Assembly: GCA_021018995.1 (NCBI GenBank)
Contig: CM037597.1
Location: forward strand, 37,698,936-37,762,935
Length of the DNA: 64,000 nucleotides
Direction of reading: 5' to 3'
From: Chloranthus sessilifolius
Taxonomy: Eukaryota > Streptophyta > Magnoliopsida > Chloranthales > Chloranthaceae
Position 1 is the stretch's first letter. Each line of letters opens with the position of its first letter. Below are positions 34,294 through 46,651 of the stretch, one piece after another. Below the pieces are notes generated by a model that was not told the DNA's origin, searched no databases, and worked only from the letters and a program-made list of their open reading frames with translations. Position numbers and translations under genes: made by a program.

Positions 34294-34900
34294 TTTGAAT
34301 TGTAACTATTTTTATTTTAATTTTTGAACTACTACTATGATGATTTGCTAAGAAATTCGAACTTTTATATTTTTTTTCATAAATTGCATATAATGATTCA
34401 CTAAAAAATATATATATATATTTTTTTTGTCTTTTGTAAAGTAAGAAATTTTCAATAAAAGCTAAACTAAAAATTAACAAAAAATAAACTAAACTAACAA
34501 AAGTTTGTATCCCCCCCAAACTTAAATGGGACAATGTCCTCATTATGCAAAACAGGAAACATACAGAAAAAAAATTACCTATTTTATTGCTATATTAGTA
34601 ATTGAGTATATCATCTGTAAAAACAATCAAAAATATTTCCCCCAAACTTAGGAGAAAAATACTTCCGGTTGGAATAGAGAATGTTAGATGTTAGTAACAC
34701 ACACTGTAAAAAAAATTGCAAAGTTAGTAAAGAAAATTTTATATATATCGGAATATTTTTAATGGAAAGAAGGGAAAATAAAAACTAAAATCTAATATAA
34801 GAACTAATTACATAAAAGAGTATAAACCTAGAAAAAATCTAGACACACACTAAACTAAGACTCTGGCCGCAATGTCCGAAAGGAACTCTTCGATAAAGAT
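34294..34900 (-). other. Element 3 interior with repeated PPT-like tracts
   Basis: No gene. Two CCCCCAAACTTA tracts (34513-34525, 34640-34652) match the tract beside the 3' LTR, suggesting internal duplication of 3' sequence. Confidence 0.5.
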
Positions 34901-35820
34901 CGGTCCTCCGGCTTTTAACTACCTTCAATTAAAGTCTCGCATCCCTTCCAACCAAAGACATATACATGCCTTTGTAGGAATGCCTCCCCTATCTTCCAAG
35001 TCCCACAGAGCAATGCACATCACATTTCTCTTTTTGGGAGTAAATGGAAGCCACTGTGGAAGTCCTTCGAAGAGTGGGAAGTGAACACCTCTCCGATTCA
35101 TGTTTTGCCTATACTGCTCGCTTGTGAAAACTATGTAAAGGGAATGTAGCGCAAGCGAAGGCAGAAGATAAATGACAGAAAAGAATGGTGAGGGACGGCT
35201 CAACCCACCATCAACATATGGGAGTTTGCATTCAGGGTGGGTTGTAATGGTATAAGGGTTATGAAGTGGGGAAAAATAGGTTCCTGGTATATGGTTTTAG
35301 ATTTGGGTTAGGTTTAGGGTCAAGGGTAGTTTCTACGGACGTTTCAGCATCTCGAGTAGGTTGTTGGTGCTTCAGATCTTTGACTTTCTTTTTTACAGCC
35401 AGGAGCTCAGCTCTATGTATTTGATCAAGTTGCTTACTAAAAGCGTTCTTGTTATCTCTTCTGTCATGGGGTTTTTAGGTATGAAAGAATGAAGATGAAA
35501 GAGATGAGATGGTTTATGGATGGGTATAGATTTATAGAGGAAATATTGAACCATCACTTCGAGTAAATGTCGATGTGTAGGTTCCTAGGCTAGGGTGGTT
35601 GGGAAGTGGTTGTCTTGAATGCAGAAGTTGTTTGATTCCCATACGAATTGAATGAGTCTGTATTCCAATGTAACTGATAAGATAGATCACTGGAATTGCC
35701 TGTTCCCTAGAATTGTCGTTTACAATTCTAGCTAAAAGTGAACCACTGAGAAGACTCTTTAGTTGAATCGCATTTGCTACGATGCAGCACTGTTGCTCAT
35801 AGATCCATACATTCAAACAG
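34900..35820 (-). pseudogene. Element 3 second ORF remnant, Athila ORF1-like candidate
   Basis: Minus strand, downstream of gag. Separate minus-strand segments look coding: one has IYEQQCCIVANAIQLKSLLS and a run like AIPVIYLISYIG, another has a Lys-rich coil (ELLAVKKKVKDLKHQQP). The arrangement (signal for a lookup of an ORF after gag without pol) recalls Athila ORF1 and the plant transposon protein family, but similarity is weak by eye. It is decayed with several breaks. Function unknown. Confidence 0.3.
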
Positions 35821-36230
35821 TTATAAAAAAAAAAGATTCATACGATTGGGTGTATCTTACGCTCTGTGAAACGTATGAAATTCTCCTAAAAGAAAGAATA
35901 ATAATGCTGATATACATATGTTACAAAATTTTGCTACGGGTGAGTCGGTAGGTCGATGGGTTCTAGAGGGAATTAAGTAAGAACAGAGGGAGTTGATGTG
36001 CCACCCAAAAATGTGCGTCCTTTAGACATTCCAACTGCATGTGAAGGTGATATGTTACTCTCTCTATCAGAAGGTAATAGCTGCTCAAATTGAGTTTCCA
36101 ATATAAGATGATTAAGTAACTGTGTCTGGATACGACTCTGTTACCTCCAGCTGTAGGGTTTTTGCACTAGAGTATCCTCTGTAGCAGTGTGGTAATGGGC
36201 TTCTGTGTGGTAAGAAGGAATAGAAGGAAG

Positions 36231-37100
36231 TCAGGAGATTGATTGAGTTGGGCCATGGTTAGGGCCATAGGCTTCTCCTTGTTGGGATGTTGGGTACGAT
36301 TTTATACCCACCAGAGATTGAATGTTTGTCTTCCAAATTTGTAATTTTGGAAAGTAATTCATCATTAAATTTAATTTGTAAAGTTTTTCTTTCTTAAGAA
36401 GCATACGTGTTGAAGTCTCCGAGTCAATCTCACCCGATGCATGGTTTTGCACCGGTTCTTCACTAAGGGTCTCAAAGAGTTTCCAAGCTTCTTCTATTGA
36501 AAATTCACGAAACATACCACCACAGGCAACATCAATCATATGTCGGGTTGCAGTGTCAAGTCCTTCGTAGAGGTTAAGAACTATTTGCCCTTTCGTGACC
36601 TTGTGGTGAGGACACCTATGCATAAGATCATTGAGGTGATTCCAACTCTCCCAAAGAGGTTCCTCCAGAAGTTGTTGAAACGTTAAAATCAGATATTGGA
36701 TCCGAGTTGCTCTGTATATGGGATAGTATTCTATAAGGAATTTCTGTTTCAACTCCTCCCAATTAGCTATCAAATTCTAAGGCAAAAATAGTTTATCCAC
36801 TGGTTTGCTTCGTCTCAGAGAGAAAATGAAAATAACCTCAAATGGATGCTTGTATTAGGCAAATTAGTGATCCTGATAATAGTGCATATTTCTACGAATT
36901 TATTTAGGTGCAACGAGGGATCTTCATCCATTAGCCCGTGAAAGATAGTTAATATTTAGAGTATATTGGGCATGATTTCTAAAGACTCATTACCAGCAAT
37001 GTGGGTGGGTGCGAATACATGGGGGTAGTGTAAGAGGTGTCAATGCATAGTATTCTCCCATTGTTCTAGCCTTACTTTGGTTAACTCCTGCCAGATCCAT
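36231..37100 (-). pseudogene. gag: Element 3 gag (fossil), Athila/Tat type
   Basis: Minus strand, beginning near the ATG at 37100 with MDLAGVNQSKARTMGEYY, a lead typical of Athila/Tat Gag. The main domain shows KQKFLIEYYP, TRIQYLILTFQQ, E-P-L-W-E-S-W-N, LMHRCPHHKV, LNLYEGLDTATRHMIDVACG and IEEAWKLFETLS. These blocks are hallmarks of plant Ty3/gypsy Gag in the Athila/Tat/Ogre group. No zinc knuckle was seen. No protease or RT follows, so this element looks non-autonomous (like TR-GAG elements). Broken in a few places. Confidence 0.85.
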
Positions 37101-37400
37101 ATTGATTTAGAATTAAGGCAAGTTGGCTAGAATACAGTATGTCTATTTTTAGTTTAAGTTTATATGATTTTTATTCTAGAAAGCATGGAAAGAAACAAAT
37201 TTGAGTTTCTAAATTCCGTGATCAGGAGAAGTTGGAAACTTTTAATTTGCTGCTCCGAATAAACCTGTAAAAGATTGAAGAAGTGATCAAAGAAACTAAA
37301 AATATAAATAAATAATAAAAAGAGAAAGATAAATATTGGTTTCTAAAGAATAAAAATATTAGATAAAAACTTGAAAGAATTAGATAAATCCACTTTCGTG

Positions 37401-37416
37401 GCAGCGGCACCAAAAA
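37401..37416 (-). other. Element 3 primer binding site
   Basis: On the minus strand TTTTTGGTGCCGCTGC lies two bases from the LTR end. It resembles the TGGCGCCGTTGCC site common in Athila/Tat elements. Confidence 0.7.
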
Positions 37417-37418
37417 CT

Positions 37419-38457
37419 TGACTTCGTTGTTATTGTGTATTATAATTATATTAATTTCAAGTCTTAACCTATTGTAAGCACACAATGAAAATTATAGTAC
37501 TAGCATTGGATCATTCCCACGAGGAAGTTTATTATCTTATTAATTCCTATTTCTATCTTCTATCTAAATCCCTATCTTAAAAACTTCTATTTATTTTTAA
37601 GATTTCTTAATTTACTGGAGAAATATGAATAAAAGAATAGTTTTCTAAACTAAAATGTATAAAAATAAATCCTAATCCTCCTTCAGATTAAGGTCGTCAA
37701 TCTTAATCTTTAGCTTTCAAATATTTATGAAAATAAACAGTATCGTTACACGATATTTTTAGTCTTCTAGCATTGGTCGTCAATCAAGTCTAGAATTCTA
37801 TCAACACTGATTTAATCTAATCAACAATCAATCAAAAATTTGGGTGTCAATCAAACTCTAGAAAATTGAAGATGGAAAAGTAAAAATCGTTATACTAATC
37901 TGCAAATCCTAACCTGAGTCGTCAATTCAAATTAAAACTTAGAGATGTTTGCAAAGCAAATAAAATTTAAACTAGAAAATAAAATAAAATATATCCTTCA
38001 TCCCTCAGCCGGAGTCATCAATTGCTCCTAAGAAATTACAGATATCTACACTAATCTTCAGCACTCAATTACAGACGTCAATTGCTCTCGAGAAACCTCT
38101 GATATCTAATCTACTCTAACTAGTATACACTACTTTGATCGGAAGAGAATCCAACCTTAGGCGTCAATTGATGCTAAAATTCTTCGATGCTTATTCCTAT
38201 ACCGAGCCCTCTTATTTATAGATCATAAGGAATCGGTTTACAAAGATCTAGTCTAATAAAATAAACTACTAAAAAAAAGTATCCTAATATAACTTTAATT
38301 CTTAATTTTATCTTTCCTTGCTTTCTTTAGTTGATGCCCTTCTAGAGTGTTCTTTATTTAACAGCAACAAAGTCCTTCGGATTTAGATCTTTATCAATCT
38401 TCTCATATTTATAGTTCATCAGACTACTAATTTCAGGAGCCTTCTAATTCTAGATAT
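37419..38457 (-). repeat. Element 3 5' LTR, first part
   Basis: Matches 27748 to about 28786. Element 4 then interrupts, and the LTR resumes at 50815. The last five bases (GATAT) form the target duplication of element 4. Confidence 0.9.
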
Positions 38458-40631
38458 TATAATGTCCCGGAAATTTCATACTTAAATAGTACACCTCGAG
38501 AAGCGGACCAACTGATCAGGTGTTTGATCGGGTCAACATTGACTCGATTGACTTAGTTGAACATAGGGAGATGATAGAGTTAAGTGGAACAAGGGTGATT
38601 AGTAGGATGTGTGAGTACATACACTTAGTTAGTTGTATATGCTTTACAACAAATTGTAAAGGTGTAGGTTATAAGGAGTAAAGGAGGAGTTATTTCTTTT
38701 TGAATGTAGAGAAGAGTTAAGAGAGAAAGAGAGATAGTGAATGAGGGGATGATTGTGCTAAAATAAATGAAAGAGTGCAATGAATGCAAACAAGTGACCT
38801 TGGCTCACAAAGTCTAACGGATCACACTCGGGATCGAGGAGAGATGGAGGGTTTGGGAAACCCTAGTGAGCTAAGGCTAGGGATCAAAGGAGCAATTGGT
38901 TAAAGGTGAGCTGAATCTTTCTTATGTAATCCCTTAGATTAGTGTAGATTAATTAACTGTATATATATATATATGAGAAATTGATGAAGACTTGGAAGGG
39001 GTGGATGAGTTGAAGAAGTGATGAACTCGATCCAAAGCTGAGAATAGGCAAATTCGTTCAAATGAAATGAGAAACCGTTCGAACGAATTTGGCCTGAGGA
39101 GATGAATTGAAAAAAGAAAGAGGATTCTGAGTGAATCGTTCGAACGAAATATAAATTTGTTCGATCGATTTTGGAAACCGTTCGAACGAAATAAAAAATC
39201 GTTCGAACGATTTTGCTTGGGAGAAAACAAGGTATATGGAGAATTCGTTCGAACGAAATAAAAATCGTTCGAACGATATAGAATTTCGTTCGAACAATTT
39301 CGAAACCGTTCGAACGATTTTGAGAATCGTTCGAACGATTTGAGTGAATTTGGGTTTTGGATCTATTTTTAACTTGTAAATTATGAATAGATGAACATGG
39401 GCTTCACGAGCCAATGTTTAAGCACTATTGTGATGTTCTATATGTGATGATCATGCCTAGGTTAAATCGGACCATTGGATTGCTAGTAGTAGAGAGTTCG
39501 AAGATTCGAGATGCATTGAGGTAGGGGAATATCTAAACTAGTACACTTAATTACAAATCATGTACATAGTGATAGAGTAGTGATGCATGTTCCTTTTCAA
39601 ACTGTTATAAATGTAAATAATAGTTCTGATGATAACGGTACGCATGTGTGTACAAAAGAATGAGGAAAGATAACAAATAAAAGAGTACGGCAGGATATCC
39701 GTGACCAGTACGGCGGCCAATCCGTACACCAATCCGTACACCAGCAGACATCCTAGGGATGTGTAATAGTAGTATGCCCGTCGCCTACGAGATAGGGATG
39801 AGGACGATTCCATGAAAAATAGTCTGATTAGACGACGATGGAGGGTATTCCATCGGGGCTCGATGCTATATTGCTCGGGGATTATTTAAGTTAATATTTA
39901 AGTCATGGTCTCAGCCAGGTTGAAACTAAGGGAAACTAGTAGTCATTGTAAAATACATGAGTAGAGAAATAAATGCAGTCAAACTATTTTATCGCATCTT
40001 AAATTTACTTTTCAAGAAATGACATATCTATGAGTTCATGTTTTATTCCTGTCATGAAATATATGTTTGTAAGAGGGATATACTTATTGTGATATTGCCC
40101 CTATTGAGCTAGGATGTAGCTCACCCTTGACTATATGTCACAGGAGACGATTTAGGAATTGATGATGACTTAGGAGTTGCTATCGGCGAGGGCGATCCCG
40201 GAGATTCAGAGTACTTTCCAAGGGAGGAGTCTGAGCCTCCTTCGGAGAGATTCTTCTAGAAGATTTGCTGCATACTTTGATAGTGTTTTATAAGGAAAGA
40301 GAGATTTACGGCTTGGTACGTCCAGCCTTATTTTGTAAGAGTAAATACATCTGTAATATTCTTTTGTCGAACCATTGAGAGTGATCGTAGCTACGGCACT
40401 GATGGTTCGGGTTGGTTCTTTCGTTCATGCAGAGTCATGAAATTAGAACTATCTTTTGGATTGGTGTTTTGGATTAGAGTATAGTAGAATTGGAGATTTA
40501 TTTTGCATTAATTTTGTGCTTTCATGTGTGAATGGGATGTACCAAGTGTTTCGCACGTACATTATGGGTCACAGCCTCGAGGGCTATGCCGATGGTACGG
40601 GTTTCAGGGTGTCGAAATCCCGGCTGTCACA
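38458..40631 (+). repeat. Element 4 5' LTR
   Basis: 2174 bases. It holds the TTCGAACGAA/TTCGATCGAT palindrome array (about 39050-39345), the GAGCTA/TAGCTC hairpin (40106-40122), and the hairpin run at 40311-40590 before the primer site. Confidence 0.92.
39050..39345. repeat. Palindrome array in element 4 5' LTR
   Basis: About a dozen copies of TCGTTCGAACGA-type palindromes replace the TCGATTAATCGA copies found at this LTR position in elements 1, 2 and 5. The partner array in the 3' LTR is at about 48998-49290. Confidence 0.88.
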
Positions 40632-40633
40632 GT

Positions 40634-40646
40634 TAGTATCAAAGCA
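40634..40646 (+). other. Element 4 primer binding site
   Basis: TAGTATCAAAGCA, a near match to the initiator-Met tRNA site, two bases after the LTR. Confidence 0.8.
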
Positions 40647-40736
40647 TTTTCTTTAGAATTTCTGACAAGTCTTGGACTTTTGTTAGAGTGAAGGGATCTT
40701 CTGCTAACGAAACTTTTGTTTCATGTGCAGAGCGCG

Positions 40737-42017
40737 ATGTCTTCTGGAAGAAGGGGTCGATCGAGAGGTAGCCAGAATAGGAACCAAAGAGTTGAAGAAG
40801 GATTTCAAGCAGGGTCTAGTAGTAGAGACCAAGAAAATTCTCGAGAAGGAGAACGGAGGAGTGAAACGACCGATCGTATCGCATTGGCTATGGAGACTAT
40901 GGCCCCTGCGATGGCTCAGCAGACGCAGATGCGACATCTTGGGAGCGACGCACTATTGGCGAATAATGTCAATAATGCCAATAGTCATCAGCCACCACCA
41001 CCTCCTCCTCCAGCATTGTTGCCCTCGTCATTTGTTAATTTTAGGAGACTGAGACCTCCTAGTTTCTATGGGCAGACAGATCCATTAGAAGCAGAAAAAT
41101 GGCTGAATCAGATAGAGAAGCTTCTAGACAGATTGCAGAGTACGAAGAGTGAGAAGGTTGGATGGGCTTCTTTTCAGTTGGAGGGAGATGCCGATCCATG
41201 GTGGAAATCTGTGCTGAGGAGAAGAGAAATTGAGGACCCTCACCATCTATGGACTTGGGCGGAGTTTGTAAGGGAGTTCAATTGGGAGTATTTCCCTAAG
41301 CAAGTGCGAGTCCAAATGAGAAGAGAGTTCGCGAATCTACAACAAAGAGGCATGTCGGTGCGAGAGTACGGTGTAGAGTTCACACGGTTATCCCGATTTA
41401 CACCAGAGTTAGCATCCATAGAAATCATGAAGGCAGCCAAATTTGAAGAGGGTTTAAGACCAAACATTAGTGAAAGAGTATTAATTTTCAAACTTGAACG
41501 CTATGCGGATGTGATGGGAAAGGCAATAGTGGCTGAGAGGGATATATATGGAGTGTACAAGAGAAGAGATCAACATGATGGGATAGGGACAACTCAAGGG
41601 GGAGGGAGTGAGTATAGCTCGAGAAACAAAAGGCCAAGATTTACCACGCCAACTCCACTCCCTAGACAGGGCACGTATACAAATTTCTCTAGGCCACCTA
41701 TGTCCGCATTGGGGAGACCGATCCGGTATGAGAACCCTACCGCCACCACAGGAGTGTCTGCTAGCCAAGGCGTCTCTCGGGCAGCCTCTTCTACTCCAAG
41801 AGAGACTTGTGCCAAATGCGGCAAGCCTCACAGAACAGTTGATTGTAGGAGGGGAATGCAAGGGTGTTACCAATGTGGGAAGCTGGGCCACATAATAAAA
41901 GATTGCTCGGAGATGAACAAGGGAAGAACGGCTTCTGCTTCTGCACCACGAACCATACAAGCCAAGAGGCCGATTGTACAAGGGAGGACTTATGCAGTTA
42001 TGGCAGAGGACGCTTAG
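40737..42017 (+). CDS. gag: Element 4 gag, looks whole
   Basis: 426 codons from ATG 40737, the start (MSSGRRGRSRG) shared with the other copies. In order: Arg/Ser-rich N-terminus; Glu/Arg-rich segment; ETMAPAMAQQ helix; Pro run near residue 90; the Gag domain (FRRLRPPSFYGQTDPLEAE, then WASFQLEGDADPWWKS, EFNWEYFPKQVR, VREYGVEFTRLSRF); a basic linker; two knuckles, CAKCGKPHRTVDC and CYQCGKLGHIIKDC. The protein forms the particle shell and binds RNA. The pol part lies downstream after an intron-like gap. Confidence 0.88.
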   Translation: MSSGRRGRSRGSQNRNQRVEEGFQAGSSSRDQENSREGERRSETTDRIALAMETMAPAMAQQTQMRHLGSDALLANNVNNANSHQPPPPPPPALLPSSFVNFRRLRPPSFYGQTDPLEAEKWLNQIEKLLDRLQSTKSEKVGWASFQLEGDADPWWKSVLRRREIEDPHHLWTWAEFVREFNWEYFPKQVRVQMRREFANLQQRGMSVREYGVEFTRLSRFTPELASIEIMKAAKFEEGLRPNISERVLIFKLERYADVMGKAIVAERDIYGVYKRRDQHDGIGTTQGGGSEYSSRNKRPRFTTPTPLPRQGTYTNFSRPPMSALGRPIRYENPTATTGVSASQGVSRAASSTPRETCAKCGKPHRTVDCRRGMQGCYQCGKLGHIIKDCSEMNKGRTASASAPRTIQAKRPIVQGRTYAVMAEDA

Positions 42018-42039
42018 AACTCCAATGATATCATTCAAG

Positions 42040-42231
42040 GGGAGTTCTACTTGAGTTTAATTACCATGCTATCAAATATAACATTTACAATGCATTAGTA
42101 GAAAAAAAACATTGCAATCTTTTTTTTTCCCTTGTGTAGATTAATTGTCATTTAAGAGTTTTGTTGCTCACTAGGATATCATGTTTAAATAAGTGACACA
42201 AGTGAAATGCTGAGACATGTGTGCACTATAG
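42040..42231 (+). other. Gap between gag and pol, element 4
   Basis: 192 bases of AT-rich DNA ending CACTATAG/GTACC, the same right border as in the other Tekay-like copies. The left border sits after TTCAAG, as in the other copies, but fits a donor less well. Confidence 0.35.
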
Positions 42232-45200
42232 GTACCTTATATGTGTATGGGAAGGAGAGTCGTGGAGCGTACGAGGCTAGAGGATTGATAGACCCAGGGT
42301 CTACTCATTCGTTGGTTACTCCTCGATTTGTAAGAAGGATGAGAATCAAGCCAGAGACATTAGATTTCATCTTGGCTGTGACTATTCTAACTAGGCAGGC
42401 AGTTGATGCAGACTTAGTCTGCAAGTCAGTAATCGTAGCTGTTAAAGATGGGGAGGTCTTTGAATTGTCAGCAAATTTGATTCTGTTAGACATGCAGGGA
42501 TTTGATGTGATCCTTGGCATGGACTGGTTGTCAAAGCACTATACAACGGTCAATTGCAAGAGTAAGACTGTCATCTTTAGGCCGAATACAAGGAGATCGT
42601 TTCAATTTGTTGGAGTGAGAACGAGGTTCCTACCACTTGTGTCCGCCATCAAGGCGGAACGCTTAATCAGAGATGGATGCAGTGGTTACTTGGCCTTTCT
42701 GATAGATGACAAGGAAAGAAAGAATGTTATTACGGAGATCGTAGTGGTGTGCGAGTTTGAAGATGTCTTCCCAGAGGAATTACCAGGCTTACCTCCAGAT
42801 CAAGAAGTGGAGTTTGCTATCGACTTGGCACCTGGAACGGAGCCGATTTCTAAAGCACCGTACAGAATGGCTCCGACCGAGTTGAAGGAGTTAAAGGAAC
42901 AACTGCAGGAGCTTTTAGATAAGGGGTTTTTCAGACCAAGTGTATCTCCTTGGGGTGCGTCAGTCTTGTTTGTTAAGAAGAAGGACGGGTCAATGAGGTT
43001 GTGCATTGACTACCGTAAGTTGAACAAACTCACTATAAAGAACAAGTATCCATTGCCAAGAATAGATGACTTATTTGACCAGCTACAAGGGGCAAGGTAT
43101 TTTTCAAAAATCAACTTGAGGTCGAGATATCACCAACTCAGGGTCAAGGCAGAAGGCATTCAAAAGACTGCTTTTAGGACGAGATACGGACACTACGAGT
43201 TCTTAGTGATGTCATTTGGGTTGACGAATGCCTCGACGTCCTTCATGGATTTGATGAATCGGGTGTTTAAACCACACCTGGACTCTTGCATCGTCGTGTT
43301 TGTCGATGATATCCTCATTTACTCCAAGTCAAGGAAAGAATATGAGGAGCACCAGAGAACCGCCCTACAGACGTTGCGTGAACACCAATTATACGCCAAA
43401 CTCAGTAAGTGAGAGTTTTGGTTAGAAGAAGTTACCTTTTTGGGACACGTCGTCTCAAAGGATGGTGTCACTATGGATCCCGCAAAGATCGAGGCCGTAG
43501 TGCAGTGGGAGCAACCAAAGACGGTCACCAAGGTACACAATTTCCTTGATTTAGCCGGGTATTATAGACGCTTTGTGGAAGGATTTTCTAAACTATCGGG
43601 GCCACTGACCAGACTCACACGGAAAGATGTATGATTTGAGTGGACTGATGCGTGCGAAGCGAGCTTTCAAGAACTAAAGAAGCGACTTACCTCAGCCCCG
43701 GTAATTGCAATCCCTTCAGGCAGTGGAGGTTTTGCAGTTTATAGCGATGCTTCTCATAACGGTTTAGGCTGTGTGCTCAACCAGTATAAAAAGGTGATTG
43801 CTTATGGGTCGAGACAGCTGAAGGACCATGAGAAGAATTACCCGACTCATGACCTCAAGCTCGTAGCAGTCATTTTCGCATTGAAGATCTGGCGACATTA
43901 TTTGTATGGGGAGACCTTTGAGATTTTCACGACCATAAAAGCCTCTGATATTTATTTACACAGAAAGAACTAAACATGAGATAGAGAAGGTGGATGGAAT
44001 TTCTCAAAGACTATGACTGCTCCATCTAATATCACCCAGGCAAGGCTAATGTGGTCGCGGATGCTTTGAGTCGGAAAGGTTCGACTCAATTGGCTAACCT
44101 GATATTGGGAATGCACAGGTGGAAATTGTTTGAAGATCTGTCTTTGTATGACGCGATGATTGAAGTACAAGCTTCAGGTATTCTGTTGACCAATATTTCA
44201 GTTCGGCCGATAATTTTCGAACACATACACGAGTTGCAGATGAAAGACGTCGAGTTAGTTAAGATTCGAAAGGATGTAATGGAAGGTACTAGGCCGGATT
44301 TCTCTATAAGGGAGGATGGTTCCTTATTGTTCAAGGGACGCCTCTGTATTCCTGTTGATGTCGGTCTACAACAAACTATTTTGGATGAGGCACACAAGTC
44401 AAAATACGCAATCCATCCGAGTAGTACCAAAATGTACCAAGACCTGCGTAAGAGCTACTGGTGGAGAGGTCTCAAACACAATGTAGTAGAGTACGTGTCA
44501 AAGTGTTTGATGTGTCAGCAAGTAAAAGTCGATCATAGACACCCTGCTGGCTTACTACAGCCTCTACCTATACCAGAATGGAAATGGGAATCTATCTCCA
44601 TGGATTTCATCGTGGGGTTGCCACGAACAGTAAAGAGATATAACGCCATCTGGGTTGTTGTAGATAGACTAACGAAGTCGACTCATTTCTTGCCCTACAA
44701 CACCATGTATACGGCGGGCAAACTTGCGGAACTCTATATGAAGGAGATAGTACGCCTACACGGTATTCCAAGTAGTATTGTATCTGATCGTGACTCGTTG
44801 TACACTTCAAAATTTTGGCATAAATTTCAAGAAGGTATGGGTACTCAGTTAGATTTCAGTTCGGCGTTCCATCCACAAACTGATGGGCAAACGGAACGAG
44901 TAAACCAAGTGATCGAAGATATGCTCATGGCTTGCATGCTTGAACTACAAGGATCATGGGATCAACTTCTTCCGTTGATCAAATTCGCATATAACAATAG
45001 TTTTCAAGAAAGCATTGGAATGGCGCCGTACGAAGCTCTTTATGGTAGGCGATCTCGAAGATAATGCTATGGTTGTATGTATGATAAGGGAACGACTTCG
45101 ATCAGCACAGAGCTGACAAAAGAGCTATGCCGATGTCGCTTAACGAGTTTAGATTTCCGTTACATACATGTATTTGTGAAGGTATCACCCATGAGGGGTG

Positions 45201-45583
45201 TGATGCAGTTCGGGAGGAAGGGAAAGCTCAATCCTCGTTATATAGGACCCTCTGAAGTTTTGGGTCAAGTCGGAGAAGTAGCCTATCGCATCGGATTGCC
45301 CCCGTTGTTTGATAGGGTGCACAATGTCTTTCATATCTCTATGCTCCAAAAGTACATAAAGGATCCCACGCACATTTTATGCGGTAAGCCAATTGAGTTA
45401 CATGAGGATATGACGATGGTTGAAGACGCTACCCAAATCTTTGACCGAAAGGAACAAACTCTACGCACTAAGGTCATTCCATTAGTGTTCGTCAAGTGGG
45501 GCAACCACCCTATTGAAGAAGCAACTTGGAAGAGAGGCTGAAATTCGAGATCTGTATCCCCATTTGTTTGAACAACAAGTAGT
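42232..45583 (+). pseudogene. pol: Element 4 pol (fossil): PR-RT-RH-INT-chromodomain
   Basis: Order: protease ([13 protein letters not shown]), [14 protein letters not shown], connector ending [19 protein letters not shown] ([31 protein letters not shown]), RNase H ([18 protein letters not shown]), integrase HHCC finger ([19 protein letters not shown]) and DDE core ([38 protein letters not shown]), GPSEVLGQVGEVAYRIGLP, and a chromodomain-like end (VIPLVFVKWGNHPIEEATW). Better kept than in elements 1 and 2, with a few breaks. Confidence 0.92.
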
Positions 45584-45994
45584 TTGAATGGTGGATGCTG
45601 GTTGTGGAGACCAAGTTGGAGTAAATTGTAAATTTGGAGCTCTAAATGTCAAATTTTTTGAATGAAAAAGTAGTACAACTATCATGAGCTATGTTAAACT
45701 TCTGTGTTAATCTTTGTGATTTTTAAATATTGTGTGTGCAATTAAACTAAGCTTTGTGAAGGTTTATGTGTAAAACGCGACCTAGTTGTAAGAGTTTGAC
45801 ATCTACCTAATTGGTGGACTGCCAAATGGTATGCCTGATCTATGCGTAACGTATAACATGGTCATTCACACTATAACGGATGGCATATTGGTGTAAATGG
45901 ACGTTGTCCATGGTGAGGCATAATGAAGTTGCTTCGTCTTGGTGTCGAATTTGAAGGGCATGAAGGAACAGCCTCACCTTCAGAAATTTTTGCA
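45584..45994 (+). other. Element 4 spacer between pol and array
   Basis: No supported frame. It corresponds to the post-pol spacer of the other Tekay-like copies. Confidence 0.5.
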
Positions 45995-46435
45995 TTTCGT
46001 TTGATCGAAATTGAAATTCGATCGAACGAATTTCTGTAAGTCAAGGCGCCAGGTTGTCAGGAAAACTGTTCGAACGAAATTCAAAATCGTTCGAACGAAA
46101 TGACAAGGCCAGTCAGCTTCAAAGTGTTGCCATGGGATCGTTCGAACGATTTTCCAAATCGTTCGAATGAAATACTTTCGCCAGTGAGATGGGAAATGGC
46201 CTAAAATTTAAATCCATGAAACCGTCCGATCGATTTAGAAACTGATCGAACGAAAATTTGTAGGACACTTCAACTAGAGTAATTCGTTCGATCGAAATCA
46301 TATTCGTTTGAACGAATTTTTGAGCTAGCATTAAATAGTTGGAAACCGATCGAACGAATTGAAATTCGTTCGATCGATTTTGCAAACTATATATTGTTGC
46401 TTTCGATTTTGTCATTCGTTCGAAAGCCGACAACT
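45995..46435. repeat. Palindrome array before the accessory ORF, element 4
   Basis: About twenty sites of TTCGTTCGAACGAA, TTCGATCGAA and close variants. A GCGCCAG motif and GCCAGTGAGATG recur inside, as in the arrays of elements 1 and 5. A TATATAT site follows at 46388-46394. Confidence 0.88.
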
Positions 46436-46651
46436 CTCTCTTGCTTCCTTTCTTCTTGAGAGAGCTCTAGGGTACAAGGGCCATCGATTTTCGTCGTTTT
46501 CGGCCACATTCTAGGTTGGATTTGCACAGGTACACCTTCTTCTAGCGTAAGAGGTAATCACTAACCTCTTTTGATTTCTTCATACCCTAGGATTTTGAAA
46601 CAATTAGGGCTAAACCCTTCACTTTAGACCCTAAGTAGTGAGTAAGCTACA

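Noticed and set aside
38949-39414. Minus-strand frames rich in SFERF in the element 4 LTR
   Set aside because: They are translations of the TTCGAACGAA palindrome array and recur in the other LTR because the LTRs are copies.
41481-42038. 185-codon minus-strand frame opposite element 4 gag
   Set aside because: Shadow of a well-supported gag with zinc knuckles on the plus strand.
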